A stretch of DNA of 64,000 nt from assembly GCF_016862375.1 (NCBI RefSeq), contig NZ_BOMV01000001.1, forward strand, positions 1 through 64,000, written 5' to 3'. Position 1 is the stretch's first letter; every line of letters starts with the position of its first letter. Both the position numbers and the translations under genes were made by a program. Positions 7,681-15,921 of the stretch are shown piece after piece. This DNA comes from Paractinoplanes rishiriensis (lineage in GTDB: Bacteria; Actinomycetota; Actinomycetes; Mycobacteriales; Micromonosporaceae). A model generated the notes under the pieces. The model ran no database searches. It was not told the DNA's origin and was given only the letters and a program-made list of their open reading frames with translations.

Positions 7681-7779
7681 ATGCCAAACGCACCCCTTCG
7701 GTTAAGGCTCTTATTGCCGTTCGCGAATGCCAAAATCGGGCGGTCCCGTCCCGAACTGATCAGGGGATGCATCGTGTGA
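7681..7779 (+). CDS. Possible 32-residue small protein or leader peptide
   Basis: A short frame starts at ATG 7681 with a good GAGGAAA ribosome site 6 bases upstream and ends with TGA at 7777-7779, immediately before the in-line TTG that could start the glycosylase gene. The peptide is basic with a leucine-rich middle (RLRLLLP). The tract has lower GC than its surroundings. It might be a leader coupling translation of the downstream gene, or chance. I know no family. Confidence 0.3.
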   Translation: MPNAPLRLRLLLPFANAKIGRSRPELIRGCIV

Positions 7780-7791
7780 TTGGGTGGCCCG

Positions 7792-8400
7792 GTGGATTTC
7801 CCCTGGTTGAAGCTGCCCGCGGCGGCCGTGGACGAGGCGGCACGGCAACTCCTCGGCTGGCGGCTCACCGCGAACGGCGTGACCGTCCGGCTCACCGAGG
7901 TGGAGGCGTACAGCGGGCTCGGCGAGGACCCGGCCAGCCACGCCCACCGCGGGCGCACCAACCGCAACGAGGTCATGTTCGGCCCGGCCGGCCGGCTGTA
8001 CGTGTACCAGATCTACGGCATGCACTTCTGCGCGAACGTGGTGTGCGGCGAGACCGGCCGGGCGGCCGCCGTGCTGTTGCGGGCCGGCGCCGTCGTCGGC
8101 GGACTGGAACTGGCCCGGCAGCGGCGCCCGGCGACCCGCGCGGACCACGGGCTCGCAGCCGGACCGGCCAAGCTGATGCAGGTGCTGTCCCTCGACCGGA
8201 GCGCCAACGACACCTCGGTGGTGGACGGCGGCGGGCCCGCCACGCTGAGCCCGCCCGAGGGCCGGTCGGAGGTCCAGCCGGACGCGGTCAGCACCGGGCC
8301 CCGGGTGGGCGTGACCTCGGCACACGACGTGCCCTGGCGGTTTTGGATCACCGGCGACCCGAGCGTGAGCGCATACCGCCGGCATGCGCCCCGGAGATGA
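7792..8400 (+). CDS. mpg: 3-methyladenine DNA glycosylase (AAG/MPG family)
   Basis: Base-excision repair enzyme that removes alkylated purines such as 3-methyladenine from DNA. The product has the AAG core: LTEVEAYSG with the catalytic glutamate, SHAHRGRTNRNEVMFGPAG, and YVYQIYGMHFCANVV, which forms the DNA-intercalating and base-binding pocket. Its length of about 202 residues is normal. GTG 7792 gives a family-like N-terminus with a GGGTGG site upstream; TTG 7780, right after a possible leader peptide, is the alternative and adds four residues. In mycobacteria this gene also sits near tyrS, so its place here looks ancestral. Confidence 0.93.
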   Translation: MDFPWLKLPAAAVDEAARQLLGWRLTANGVTVRLTEVEAYSGLGEDPASHAHRGRTNRNEVMFGPAGRLYVYQIYGMHFCANVVCGETGRAAAVLLRAGAVVGGLELARQRRPATRADHGLAAGPAKLMQVLSLDRSANDTSVVDGGGPATLSPPEGRSEVQPDAVSTGPRVGVTSAHDVPWRFWITGDPSVSAYRRHAPRR

Positions 8401-8403
8401 CCG

Positions 8404-8799
8404 TCAGTCGTCCTCGCTCGGCCAGATCGCCACGGCGATCAGGACAGCCGCCCAGATGCCCAGCGGCACGGCGGGCCAGTAGTCCGCGAGGGCGCCGTCC
8501 CGGATCGACTGCACCGCCCAGATCCCGGTCATGATGACCGCGCCGCCCAGCCAGTGCCGCCACTCGGCCAGCCACTCCTTCAGCTCGCGCCGGCGCCGCT
8601 CGGCCACCGCCGCCTCGGCCGGGACCGGCAGGTCGGCGGTCAGCAAGGCCAGGTCGCCGACCGTGCCGGCGGCAGCGACGGCACCGGACCGGCGGTCGAA
8701 CTCGGCAAAATCGATGCGGCCCTCGCCGAGCGCCGCGGCGAGACGCACGACCGCCGCCTCCCGGTCCCGATCCGCGGCACGCATGTTCTGCTGATCCAT
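8404..8799 (-). CDS. DUF1707 membrane protein
   Basis: The 131-residue product starts with a DUF1707 domain (MRAADRDREAAV...LGEGRIDFAEFDRR, residues about 6-55). A charged linker and two hydrophobic segments (about 83-100 and 110-126) follow, giving a membrane anchor with the DUF1707 part in the cytoplasm. DUF1707 is common in actinobacteria and of unknown function, possibly a protein-interaction or DNA-binding module. I start it at ATG 8799, which has a GGGAGGG ribosome site; the longer frame adds 13 unlikely residues. It diverges from a TetR gene over 47 bases that hold a clear operator, so it is a probable TetR target. Confidence 0.9.
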   Translation of the reverse strand: MDQQNMRAADRDREAAVVRLAAALGEGRIDFAEFDRRSGAVAAAGTVGDLALLTADLPVPAEAAVAERRRRELKEWLAEWRHWLGGAVIMTGIWAVQSIRDGALADYWPAVPLGIWAAVLIAVAIWPSEDD

Positions 8800-8819
8800 A
8801 GCGATCCCTCCCCCTTTAA

Positions 8820-8833
8820 GATACGACTGTATC
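8820..8833. promoter_or_regulatory. TetR-type operator between DUF1707 and tetR genes
   Basis: GATAC (8820-8824), four bases, GTATC (8829-8833): a perfect interrupted palindrome in the 47-base divergent spacer, 14 bases before the TetR start and 21 before the DUF1707 start. It is well placed to control both genes. Confidence 0.7.
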
Positions 8834-8846
8834 CTCAAGGAGCAAG

Positions 8847-9440
8847 ATGCCCAAGGTCGTGGACCGGGACCAGGAACGCCGAGCCATCGGCGCCGCTCTG
8901 CTGGCGCTGGCGGCCGAGCGCGGACTGGACGCGGTCAGCGTCCGGACCGTCGCGGCGCGCGCCGGCCGGTCGGCGGGTGCCGTGCAGAAGTACTTCCGGA
9001 CCAAGAACGAGATGCTGGGCCTGGCGCTCGAGCTGGTCGCCGAGCGGACGGAGCAGCGGCTCGACGAGGTCGACCGGTCCGGCACCCCGGTGCAGGTGCT
9101 GCGCCGGCTCGTGCTGGCCACCCTGCCGCTGGACCCGGAGCGGCGGGCCGAGGCGCTGGTGTGGGCGGCGTTCGCGGTCGCGGCCGTGCATCACCCGGAG
9201 TTCGCCGACGTGCTCCGGCAGGTCGACGACGCGGTCAGCGCCGACCTGGCGCGGTGGCTGGCGGGCAGAACCGACGATCCGCAGCGGGCAGCCGACGCCG
9301 TGCTGGCCATCTCGGACGGGTTGACGCTGCGGCTGCTCTACGCACCGGAGACCGCCGCCGACCTGCTGCCGGCCCTGGATGTGACGCTCGCCGCGCTGCT
9401 GAACGCCGAAACCACCCCGCCCGCACCCGGCGGCGGCTAG
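8847..9440 (+). CDS. TetR-family regulator
   Basis: Transcriptional regulator of 197 residues. The N-terminal helix-turn-helix (about 10-57) includes SVRTVAARAGRSAGAVQKYFRTKNEM, a standard TetR signature. The C-terminal helices form the ligand pocket and dimer interface; ligand unknown. AGGAG sits just upstream of the ATG. It diverges from the DUF1707 membrane gene with a shared operator, so it probably represses itself and that gene. Confidence 0.94.
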   Translation: MPKVVDRDQERRAIGAALLALAAERGLDAVSVRTVAARAGRSAGAVQKYFRTKNEMLGLALELVAERTEQRLDEVDRSGTPVQVLRRLVLATLPLDPERRAEALVWAAFAVAAVHHPEFADVLRQVDDAVSADLARWLAGRTDDPQRAADAVLAISDGLTLRLLYAPETAADLLPALDVTLAALLNAETTPPAPGGG

Positions 9441-9450
9441 GTTCCGACTG

Positions 9451-10002
9451 ATGATGCCGCAACGGTTGGTGGTCGTGTGCAGCGCGCTCTGCTCGACCGG
9501 CATGCTCTGGTCCGCCGCGCTGATCGCCGGGTTGTTCGCCGGGTTCCGCCTGCTGCCCAGCCCGGTCGCGGTCGGGGTGGCCGCCGCGCTCACCGTGCCC
9601 GGGGTGATCGCCGGGGTGCTCGGCAACCGGTGGTACTACCGGACCACCCGGCCGCGGACCCCGTGGAGCCTGACCTCCTGGGTGCCGCCGCACGTGCCGC
9701 ACTGGGCGTCGATGCTGGCCGGGGTCATGTTCTTCGCGTTCTGGCTGGCCGTGGTGGTGGCCTTCGCGGGGCTGGACGGCAGCGCCGAGGTGCGTGACGG
9801 CCAGTACGTGATCACCGACAACGGCCGGGTCACCGTGGTGAACCAGGCCGACTACGAGCGGCAGGTCGCCCACGAGCAGCAGATCTCGCTCGGCATCCTG
9901 GGCGCGCTCGCGGTCGGCGGCACGTTCATGACCGCCGCGGTGGCCACCCACCACAACGCGCCGGAGCCGACCCACACCCAGTCGGCCGGATCGCTGGCCT
10001 GA
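9451..10002 (+). CDS. Hypothetical membrane protein
   Basis: An unrecognised 183-residue protein with about four membrane segments (roughly 5-30, 36-56, 86-110 and 147-168) and a soluble loop (about 111-146) containing VNQADYERQVAHEQQ. Starts at ATG 9451 or 9454, 10 bases after the TetR gene, so it may be co-transcribed with it. It ends 2 bases before the convergent transporter gene. No motif gives a function. Confidence 0.8.
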   Translation: MMPQRLVVVCSALCSTGMLWSAALIAGLFAGFRLLPSPVAVGVAAALTVPGVIAGVLGNRWYYRTTRPRTPWSLTSWVPPHVPHWASMLAGVMFFAFWLAVVVAFAGLDGSAEVRDGQYVITDNGRVTVVNQADYERQVAHEQQISLGILGALAVGGTFMTAAVATHHNAPEPTHTQSAGSLA

Positions 10003-10004
10003 CC

Positions 10005-10820
10005 TTACGTGCGGCTGGCACCAGCCGCAGGTCCGGCGAGCCGCTGGGCCAGCCACACCGGCAGCACGGACAGCACGATCAACAACGCCGCCACCACGTT
10101 GACCACCGGCGCCTGGTTGGGCCGGAACAGGTTGTTGAAGATCCAGATCGGCAAGGTGGTGATCCCCGGGCCGGCCGTGAACGTGGTCACGATGATCTCG
10201 TCGAACGACAGCGCGAACGCGAGCAGCCCGCCGGCCAGCAGTGCCGACCGGATCAGCGGGAAGGTCACGTACCGGAATGTCTGCCCGGGCGAGGCACCCA
10301 GGTCGGCCGACGCCTCCTCGAGCGAGGTGCCGGTCCGGCGCAGCCGGGCCAGCACGTTGTTGTAGACCACCACGACGCAGAACGTGGCGTGCCCGACCAC
10401 CACCGAGAACAGGCCCTTGCCGAGGCCCAGCGGGGCGATCACCGAGCGCCAGGCGCTGTCCAGCGCGATGCCGGTGACGATGCCGGGCAGCGCGATCGGC
10501 AGCACGATCAGCAGCGACACCGTGTCCCGGCCGAAGAACCGGAAGCGCTGCACCGCGAACGCCACCATGGTGCCCAGCACCAGCGCGATCGCGGTGGCGC
10601 CGAGCCCGGCCTTGACCGAGGTGAGCAGCGCCTCCCGGGCGCCGGCGTTGTCCCAGGCCGCCGACCACCAGCGCAGCGTGGGGTCGCGCGGCGGCCAGGC
10701 GAACGTGCGGTCGCCGTTGACCGAGTTGACCAGCACCAGGGTCAGCGGCAGATAGATGAACAGCAGCCCGAACGCCATGAACGCGCGCAACGCCCAGCGG
10801 GCCCAACCGGACAGCGTCAC
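10005..10820 (-). CDS. potC: Polyamine-type ABC transporter permease (PotC-like)
   Basis: Inner-membrane permease of a spermidine/putrescine-type importer. The 271-residue product has six predicted membrane segments and the EAA loop (SLEEASADLGASPGQTF) that contacts the ATPase. I place the start at GTG 10820, which overlaps the potB stop as GTGA; the open frame runs further upstream only as an antisense artefact. It is the last gene of the potA-potD-potB-potC order. The substrate class (polyamine, or other small organic cation or acid) is inferred from the family only. Confidence 0.92.
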   Translation of the reverse strand: MTLSGWARWALRAFMAFGLLFIYLPLTLVLVNSVNGDRTFAWPPRDPTLRWWSAAWDNAGAREALLTSVKAGLGATAIALVLGTMVAFAVQRFRFFGRDTVSLLIVLPIALPGIVTGIALDSAWRSVIAPLGLGKGLFSVVVGHATFCVVVVYNNVLARLRRTGTSLEEASADLGASPGQTFRYVTFPLIRSALLAGGLLAFALSFDEIIVTTFTAGPGITTLPIWIFNNLFRPNQAPVVNVVAALLIVLSVLPVWLAQRLAGPAAGASRT

Positions 10821-11650
10821 AGCTCCTCCAAGGCACCCGACCGGCGGACCGCGACCAGGTAGATCACCATGACCAGGACCGGGATGGTGGCGATCGCGGC
10901 GGCGAACGGCAGGTTGCCGGCGGCGCCGATGTTCGCGTACACCAGGTTGCCGATCAGCTGGGTCTTGCCGCCGACGATCTGCACGGTGATGTAGTCGCCC
11001 AGCGACAGCGAAAACGTGAAGATCGAGCCGGCGAACACCGACGGCACCAGGATCGGCAGCACCACGGCCCGGAAGGTGCGCCCGGGCCGCGCGCCCAGGT
11101 CGCCCGAGGCCTCCAGCATCGAGTCCGGCAGCCGTTCCAGACCCGCGTAGACCGGCAGGATCATGTACGGGAGCCAGAGGTACGACAGCACCACAATGGT
11201 GGCGAAGAGCCCATACCCGGGACCGCCGAACAGTGAGTCCAGCGGGCCGCCGTTGGCCAGCAACACCCGCCAGGCGTACGCCTTGACCAGATAGCTGGCC
11301 CACAGCGGGGTGAGGATCGCGATCACCAGCCAGTGCCGGTGGCGCGGTGCCGCCACCTTGGCCATGTAGAACGCCATCGGCACGGCCAGCACCGCGCAGA
11401 TCACCGTGACCGCGACCGCCACGCCGAGGCTGCGCAGCGTGACGTTGCGGTAGACCTCCTCGGCGAGCAGCGTGCGGAAGTTGCGCAGGGTGAACTCCTG
11501 CACCAGGTCGCCGGTGAACGTGTTGACCGACCAGAACGCCGAGACCAGCAGGACGGCTAGCGCGCCCAGGTACGCCACCCCCAGCCACAGCAGCGGGGCC
11601 GAGAGCAGCCCCGCCAGCCGCAGCCCGGGATGGCGGTGGAGAAAGGACAC
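10817..11650 (-). CDS. potB: Polyamine-type ABC transporter permease (PotB-like)
   Basis: The partner permease of 277 residues, with about six membrane segments and the EAA loop (SMLEASGDLGARPGRTF). The start is GTG 11650, one base after the stop codon of the binding-protein gene, and the stop overlaps potC by 4 bases, so all are translated from one message. Length and loop fit PotB. An upstream extension of 68 residues is low-complexity frame shadow of the binding-protein gene and was dropped. Confidence 0.93.
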   Translation of the reverse strand: MSFLHRHPGLRLAGLLSAPLLWLGVAYLGALAVLLVSAFWSVNTFTGDLVQEFTLRNFRTLLAEEVYRNVTLRSLGVAVAVTVICAVLAVPMAFYMAKVAAPRHRHWLVIAILTPLWASYLVKAYAWRVLLANGGPLDSLFGGPGYGLFATIVVLSYLWLPYMILPVYAGLERLPDSMLEASGDLGARPGRTFRAVVLPILVPSVFAGSIFTFSLSLGDYITVQIVGGKTQLIGNLVYANIGAAGNLPFAAAIATIPVLVMVIYLVAVRRSGALEEL

Positions 11651-11651
11651 C

Positions 11652-12857
11652 TCAGCCCTTGATGGTGGTCCAGGCCTGGGTCCAGGCCGCGTAGTCCTTG
11701 CAGGTGACGTCGGTGCGGCCGTCCAGGCACTGTGGCACCGGCGTGGTCCAGTACCAGACGTTCGCGAAGTAGGCCTCGTCCTCGGCGTGGAACGTGGCGC
11801 AGTGGTTCTTGTCGACGGTCTCGGCGCAGGACAGCTTGTTGGCCGGCGCCTCACCGAACCACTCGGCCACCCCGGCGTTGGCCTTCGGCGAGATGATGTG
11901 GTTCATCCAGAGGTAGCCGCAGTTCGGGTGCTTGGCCTTCGACGAGATCATCCAGGTGTCCGACCAGCCGGTCGCGCCCTCGGTCGGCAGCACCGCCTCG
12001 ACCGGCGCCTTGTCGGCCTTGGACAGGTTCACGATGATCTGCCAGGTGGTGCCGAGCACCGAGTTGCCGGACTTGAACGCCTGGACCTCCTTGGTGTAGT
12101 CGGACCAGTACTCGCCGATCAGCTTGTTCTGCTGGGTGAGCAGGTCGGTGGCCGCCTTGAACTGGGTGTCGTCCAGCGCGTACGGGCTCTTGATGCCGAG
12201 TTCGGGCTTGGTCTTCATCAGGTAGAGCGCCGCGTCGGCGATGTAGATCGGCGAGTCGTACGCGGTGATCTTGCCCTGGTAGGGCGAATTCGGGTCGAAC
12301 ACCGTGCCCCACGAGGTCGGCGCCGGCTTGACCACGTCGGTGCGGTACATCAGCAGGTTGGCGCCGCGGCCGTGCGGGACGCCGTAGGACTGGCCGTCGA
12401 CCGAGTTCCACTGCTTGTTCTTGAGGCCCTCGAAGACCTCCTGGTAGTTGGAGATCAGATCGGTGTTGACCGGTGCCACATCGCCGCCGTAGATCAGCCG
12501 CAGCGAGGCGTCCCCGGACGCGGAGACCACGTCGTACTCGCCGGTCTTCATGAGCGTGACCATCTCGTCGGAGGTGGCCGCCACCTTGGTGTTGACCTGA
12601 CAGCCGGTCTCCTTCTCGAAACCGGTCACCCAGTCCACCTTGGGGTCGGTCGAGCCGTCCTCGACGTAGCCGGCCCAGGCGATGACGTTGACCGCGCCCT
12701 CGCCGGCACCGAGCGACCCCAACTTGTCGATCTTGGGCACGCTCATCCCGCCCGGTCCGGACCCGCTGCCGCCGTCCTCGCCGCCGTCGCTGCAGCCGGC
12801 GAGCGTGAGCACGCCCGCCGCCAGCACCGCAATGATCGCCCTACCGGTGTGCCGCAT
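11652..12857 (-). CDS. potD: Polyamine-type ABC transporter substrate-binding lipoprotein (PotD-like)
   Basis: A 401-residue lipoprotein that captures the substrate outside the membrane. The signal peptide ends in a lipobox LAGC (about 18-21), so the cysteine would be lipid-anchored. A Ser/Gly-rich linker follows, then a two-lobed binding fold of the PotD/PotF type (NVIAWAGYVEDG at its start, SYGVPHGRGANLLMYRTD in the middle). It overlaps the ATPase gene by 17 bases and is followed after one base by potB. Polyamine binding is the family default; the Trp/Asp pocket could not be checked. Confidence 0.92.
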   Translation of the reverse strand: MRHTGRAIIAVLAAGVLTLAGCSDGGEDGGSGSGPGGMSVPKIDKLGSLGAGEGAVNVIAWAGYVEDGSTDPKVDWVTGFEKETGCQVNTKVAATSDEMVTLMKTGEYDVVSASGDASLRLIYGGDVAPVNTDLISNYQEVFEGLKNKQWNSVDGQSYGVPHGRGANLLMYRTDVVKPAPTSWGTVFDPNSPYQGKITAYDSPIYIADAALYLMKTKPELGIKSPYALDDTQFKAATDLLTQQNKLIGEYWSDYTKEVQAFKSGNSVLGTTWQIIVNLSKADKAPVEAVLPTEGATGWSDTWMISSKAKHPNCGYLWMNHIISPKANAGVAEWFGEAPANKLSCAETVDKNHCATFHAEDEAYFANVWYWTTPVPQCLDGRTDVTCKDYAAWTQAWTTIKG

Positions 12858-13869
12858 CCGAGTCCTCCCTTGATGGAATCTCGATGACGTGCTCGTCGTG
12901 CCAGCTGAGGTGGACCGGCTTGCCGCGCAGCTCGGCCAGCGCCGCGGTCCCGGTGCGCTGGTTCTGTTCGACCACCACCATCCGGGCGCCCGCGTCCAGG
13001 TCGACCACGTAGCGGGTGACCGGACCGGCGTAGATGACCTCGGCGATCCGGCCGGGCACGCCGTCGCCGGTGAGCGCGATCTTTTCGGGGCGCACCGAGA
13101 ACGTGCCAGCCCGGCCCACCAGCTCCTCGGCCACCGCGCCGGTGAGCAGGTTGGACGTGCCCACGAAGCCGGCCACGAACGGGGTGGCCGGCCGCTCGTA
13201 CACCTCCTCGGGCGTGCCCACCTGGCAGATCACGCCGCGGTCGAAGACCGCCACCCGGTCGCTCATGGTCAGCGCCTCGCCCTGGTCGTGGGTGACGAAG
13301 ACGAACGTGATGCCGACGTCGCGCTGGATCTGCTTGAGCTCCACCTGCATCTGCTCGCGCAGCTTGAGGTCAAGGGCGCCGAGCGGCTCGTCGAGCAGCA
13401 GCACCCGGGGGCGGTTGACCAGCGCCCGGGCCAGCGCGACGCGTTGCCGCTGGCCGCCGGACATGGCGCCGGGCCGGCGGTCGCCGAAGCCGTCCAGCCG
13501 CACCGAGCCGAGCGCGGCGAGCGCCCGCTCCCGGCGTTCGCGGCGGGCGACCTTGCGCACCTTGAGGCCATACTCGACGTTCTCCAGCACGGACATGTGC
13601 GGGAACAGCGCGTAGTCCTGGAAGACCGTGTTGACGTCCCGCTCGAACGGGGCCAGCCGGGTCACGTCCCGGCCGCTGAGTTCGACGGTGCCGGCGGTCG
13701 GCAGTTCGAAGCCGGCGATCATCCGGAGCACCGTGGTCTTACCGGAGCCCGAGGGTCCGAGCAGCGAGAAGAACTCGCCGTCGGCGATCGCCAGATCGAT
13801 TCCGGCCACGGCCTCGACCGCGCCGAACGCTTTGCGCAGCCCGGTCAGCTTGATCGCCGGCGTACCCAT
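12841..13869 (-). CDS. potA: Polyamine-type ABC transporter ATPase (PotA-like)
   Basis: ATPase subunit of the importer, 342 residues. Walker A GPSGSGKT (38-45), Q-loop VFQDYALFPH, signature MSGGQ (135-139), Walker B VLLLDE (155-160) and the H-loop VTHDQ are all intact. A C-terminal TOBE-like domain (about 260-330) is of the PotA/MalK subfamily. First gene of the operon. Family and role are firm; the substrate is assigned from the neighbouring PotD-like protein. Confidence 0.95.
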   Translation of the reverse strand: MGTPAIKLTGLRKAFGAVEAVAGIDLAIADGEFFSLLGPSGSGKTTVLRMIAGFELPTAGTVELSGRDVTRLAPFERDVNTVFQDYALFPHMSVLENVEYGLKVRKVARRERRERALAALGSVRLDGFGDRRPGAMSGGQRQRVALARALVNRPRVLLLDEPLGALDLKLREQMQVELKQIQRDVGITFVFVTHDQGEALTMSDRVAVFDRGVICQVGTPEEVYERPATPFVAGFVGTSNLLTGAVAEELVGRAGTFSVRPEKIALTGDGVPGRIAEVIYAGPVTRYVVDLDAGARMVVVEQNQRTGTAALAELRGKPVHLSWHDEHVIEIPSREDSDAAHR

Positions 13870-13921
13870 GGGCTCAGCCTCACGAATCGCGGCTCCGTTG
13901 TAAATGGACAGTCTCAGCGAG

Positions 13922-15853
13922 CTACTTCGGTAGCCGCACCGTGACCTTCGTGCCGGTGGACTCGTGCGAGGACATCGTGATGGTGCCGTGGTGCCGCTCC
14001 ACCACCACCCGGCACAGCGCCAGGCCGAGGCCGGCGCCCGGGATGCCGGTGTGCCGCACGTTGCCGCCGCGGTAGAGCCGGCGGAACAGCCGGGCCTGCT
14101 CCTCGGCCGGGATGCCGACGCCGCGGTCGGCGATGGTCAGCGCCACCACCTCGCCCTCGTCGACCAGGTTCACGGTCACCGTGGACTCCGGCGGGCTGAA
14201 CTTCACCGCGTTGCTGAGCAGGCCGTCCAGCACCTGGCGCAGGCGCCGCTCGTCGCCCGGCACGGTGACCTTGTCGACCCGGTCCGCCTCCACCGCGATC
14301 CACCGCTCCCCGGTGGCGCCGGCGATCGCCTCGGTGACCAGCGCGGCCAGATCCACCGGGCCGGTCACCAGGTCGACGTGCCCGGATTCCAGGGTGGCCA
14401 GGTCCAGCAGCCGCTCGACCAGGTCGCGCAGCCGGGTGTTGTTGCGCTGCACCACCTCGACCAGGTCGCGCAGTTCGCCGAACGGGGTGTCGTCGGACGA
14501 CTCGGCGATCAGGTCGATGTACGAGCCGATCGAGGTGAGCGGGGTGCGCAGCTCGTGCCCGACCAGCGCGATGTACTCGTCGGTGGCGGCCGCCAGGTGC
14601 AGCGACAGCACCTCGGCCCGGCGGTGCTCGAGGAACGCGCCGATCGAGCCCGCCACCCCGGTCAGCAGCATGCCGAGCGCCGGGTCGGGCTCCTGCCGGG
14701 TGGCCGAGAAGAACGCGATCACGCCGATCACCCGGTCGCCGCTGCGCACCGGCACCGCGCCGGCCGACGGCCAGTCCACCTCGGCGACCACCTGCGGCAG
14801 GATCGGCGCGCCGGGCGCCCGGACGTCCGGCACCCAGAGCAGCTCGCCGCTGTCCCAGCACTGCCCCACCAGGGCCTGCCCGCGCCCGATGCTGGCCGGC
14901 AGGGACAGGTCCCAGCCACCCGGGCCGATCCAGGTGGCGGTCGGGCGCAGCCGGTCGGTCACCTCGTCGACCAGCCAGAGGCGCACGTACGGCCAGCGCA
15001 TGGTGGTGCCGATCGCGGCCAGGATGCGGTTGCCCGCGTCCGGCGCCGCCGGGTCGGTGGCCAGCACCTTCAGCACCTCGTTCTTGCAGGCCTGGTACTG
15101 CCGCGCCCGGTGCTGAGCGGTGTAGTCGTGCATCGCGGCGACGGCGGAGACCACCGCGCCGGTCGCGCCCCGGACCGGCCGGGCGTTCACCCGGTACCAG
15201 CGGTCACGGCCCTCGCCGTCGGACATCAGCAGCTCGACGTGATCCACCCGCTCGCCCTGCAGGGCCCGGAACATCGGCAGCTCGGACTCCGGCATGACGC
15301 TGCCGTCCGGGCGGCGGACGGCGTACCGCTCGCTCAGCTCACCGACCGGGGCGGTCCGGTCGACCTCGCCGAACACCTCACGCAGCGCCCGGTTGATCAT
15401 GAGGTGCCGGCCGGACGGGTCGCAGGCGCTGACCCCGGTGTCCAGGCAGTCCAGCAGCACGTCGAGCATGGCCGCCTCGGACTGCACGGAGGCGCGGTCG
15501 AGGTAGCCGCGCAGCGCCTCGGTCAGCTCGGGCACCCCGAACGGCTTGCCGATCACGCCTGCCGCGCCGACGTCGGCGAGCCGCGGGTCACCCGGCAGCA
15601 GGTAGGCGGTGACCAGCACCACCGGGATGCCGGCCAGCTCGGGGTCGGCCTTGATCGCCCGGCACAGCGCGAGGCCGTCCCGGTGCGGCATGTCCACGTC
15701 GGCGACCAGCAGGGCCGGCCGGTGCTCGCGGACCGCGGCCAGGCCGGCCTCGCCGTCGTCGGCGACCACCACTTCGTGCCCGAGCCGGCGGATCACCCGA
15801 GCGATGACCCGCTGGTGATCGATGTTGTCCTCGGCCACCACCACGAGTGCCAT
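13922..15853 (-). CDS. Soluble hybrid histidine kinase (REC-PAS-GAF-HisKA-HATPase)
   Basis: A 643-residue signalling kinase with unusual order. Receiver domain 1-120 (acceptor Asp52 in VADVDMP, Lys103), PAS-like domain about 125-250, GAF-like domain about 255-412, HisKA with phospho-His433 in VGHELRTPL, and an HATPase domain about 530-643 with N box (LLSNAVKFS), DRGVGI and GAGLGLAL. There are no membrane segments. The N-terminal receiver suggests that another kinase, or its own, tunes its activity. No response regulator lies nearby. Start ATG 15853. Confidence 0.93.
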   Translation of the reverse strand: MALVVVAEDNIDHQRVIARVIRRLGHEVVVADDGEAGLAAVREHRPALLVADVDMPHRDGLALCRAIKADPELAGIPVVLVTAYLLPGDPRLADVGAAGVIGKPFGVPELTEALRGYLDRASVQSEAAMLDVLLDCLDTGVSACDPSGRHLMINRALREVFGEVDRTAPVGELSERYAVRRPDGSVMPESELPMFRALQGERVDHVELLMSDGEGRDRWYRVNARPVRGATGAVVSAVAAMHDYTAQHRARQYQACKNEVLKVLATDPAAPDAGNRILAAIGTTMRWPYVRLWLVDEVTDRLRPTATWIGPGGWDLSLPASIGRGQALVGQCWDSGELLWVPDVRAPGAPILPQVVAEVDWPSAGAVPVRSGDRVIGVIAFFSATRQEPDPALGMLLTGVAGSIGAFLEHRRAEVLSLHLAAATDEYIALVGHELRTPLTSIGSYIDLIAESSDDTPFGELRDLVEVVQRNNTRLRDLVERLLDLATLESGHVDLVTGPVDLAALVTEAIAGATGERWIAVEADRVDKVTVPGDERRLRQVLDGLLSNAVKFSPPESTVTVNLVDEGEVVALTIADRGVGIPAEEQARLFRRLYRGGNVRHTGIPGAGLGLALCRVVVERHHGTITMSSHESTGTKVTVRLPK

Positions 15854-15911
15854 AATCGCAGGTTAAACCAGACAAACCGCGCCACGCCGGGCATTCCAGG
15901 AGCTGATGTAG

Positions 15912-15921
15912 CTTGGCCAAG
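15912..15921. promoter_or_regulatory. 10-bp palindrome at the MFS gene start
   Basis: CTTGGCCAAG is a perfect palindrome ending on the first base of the GTG start of the MFS gene. It could be a repressor site; its sequence differs from the operator at the tetR gene downstream (17311-17326). Confidence 0.4.
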
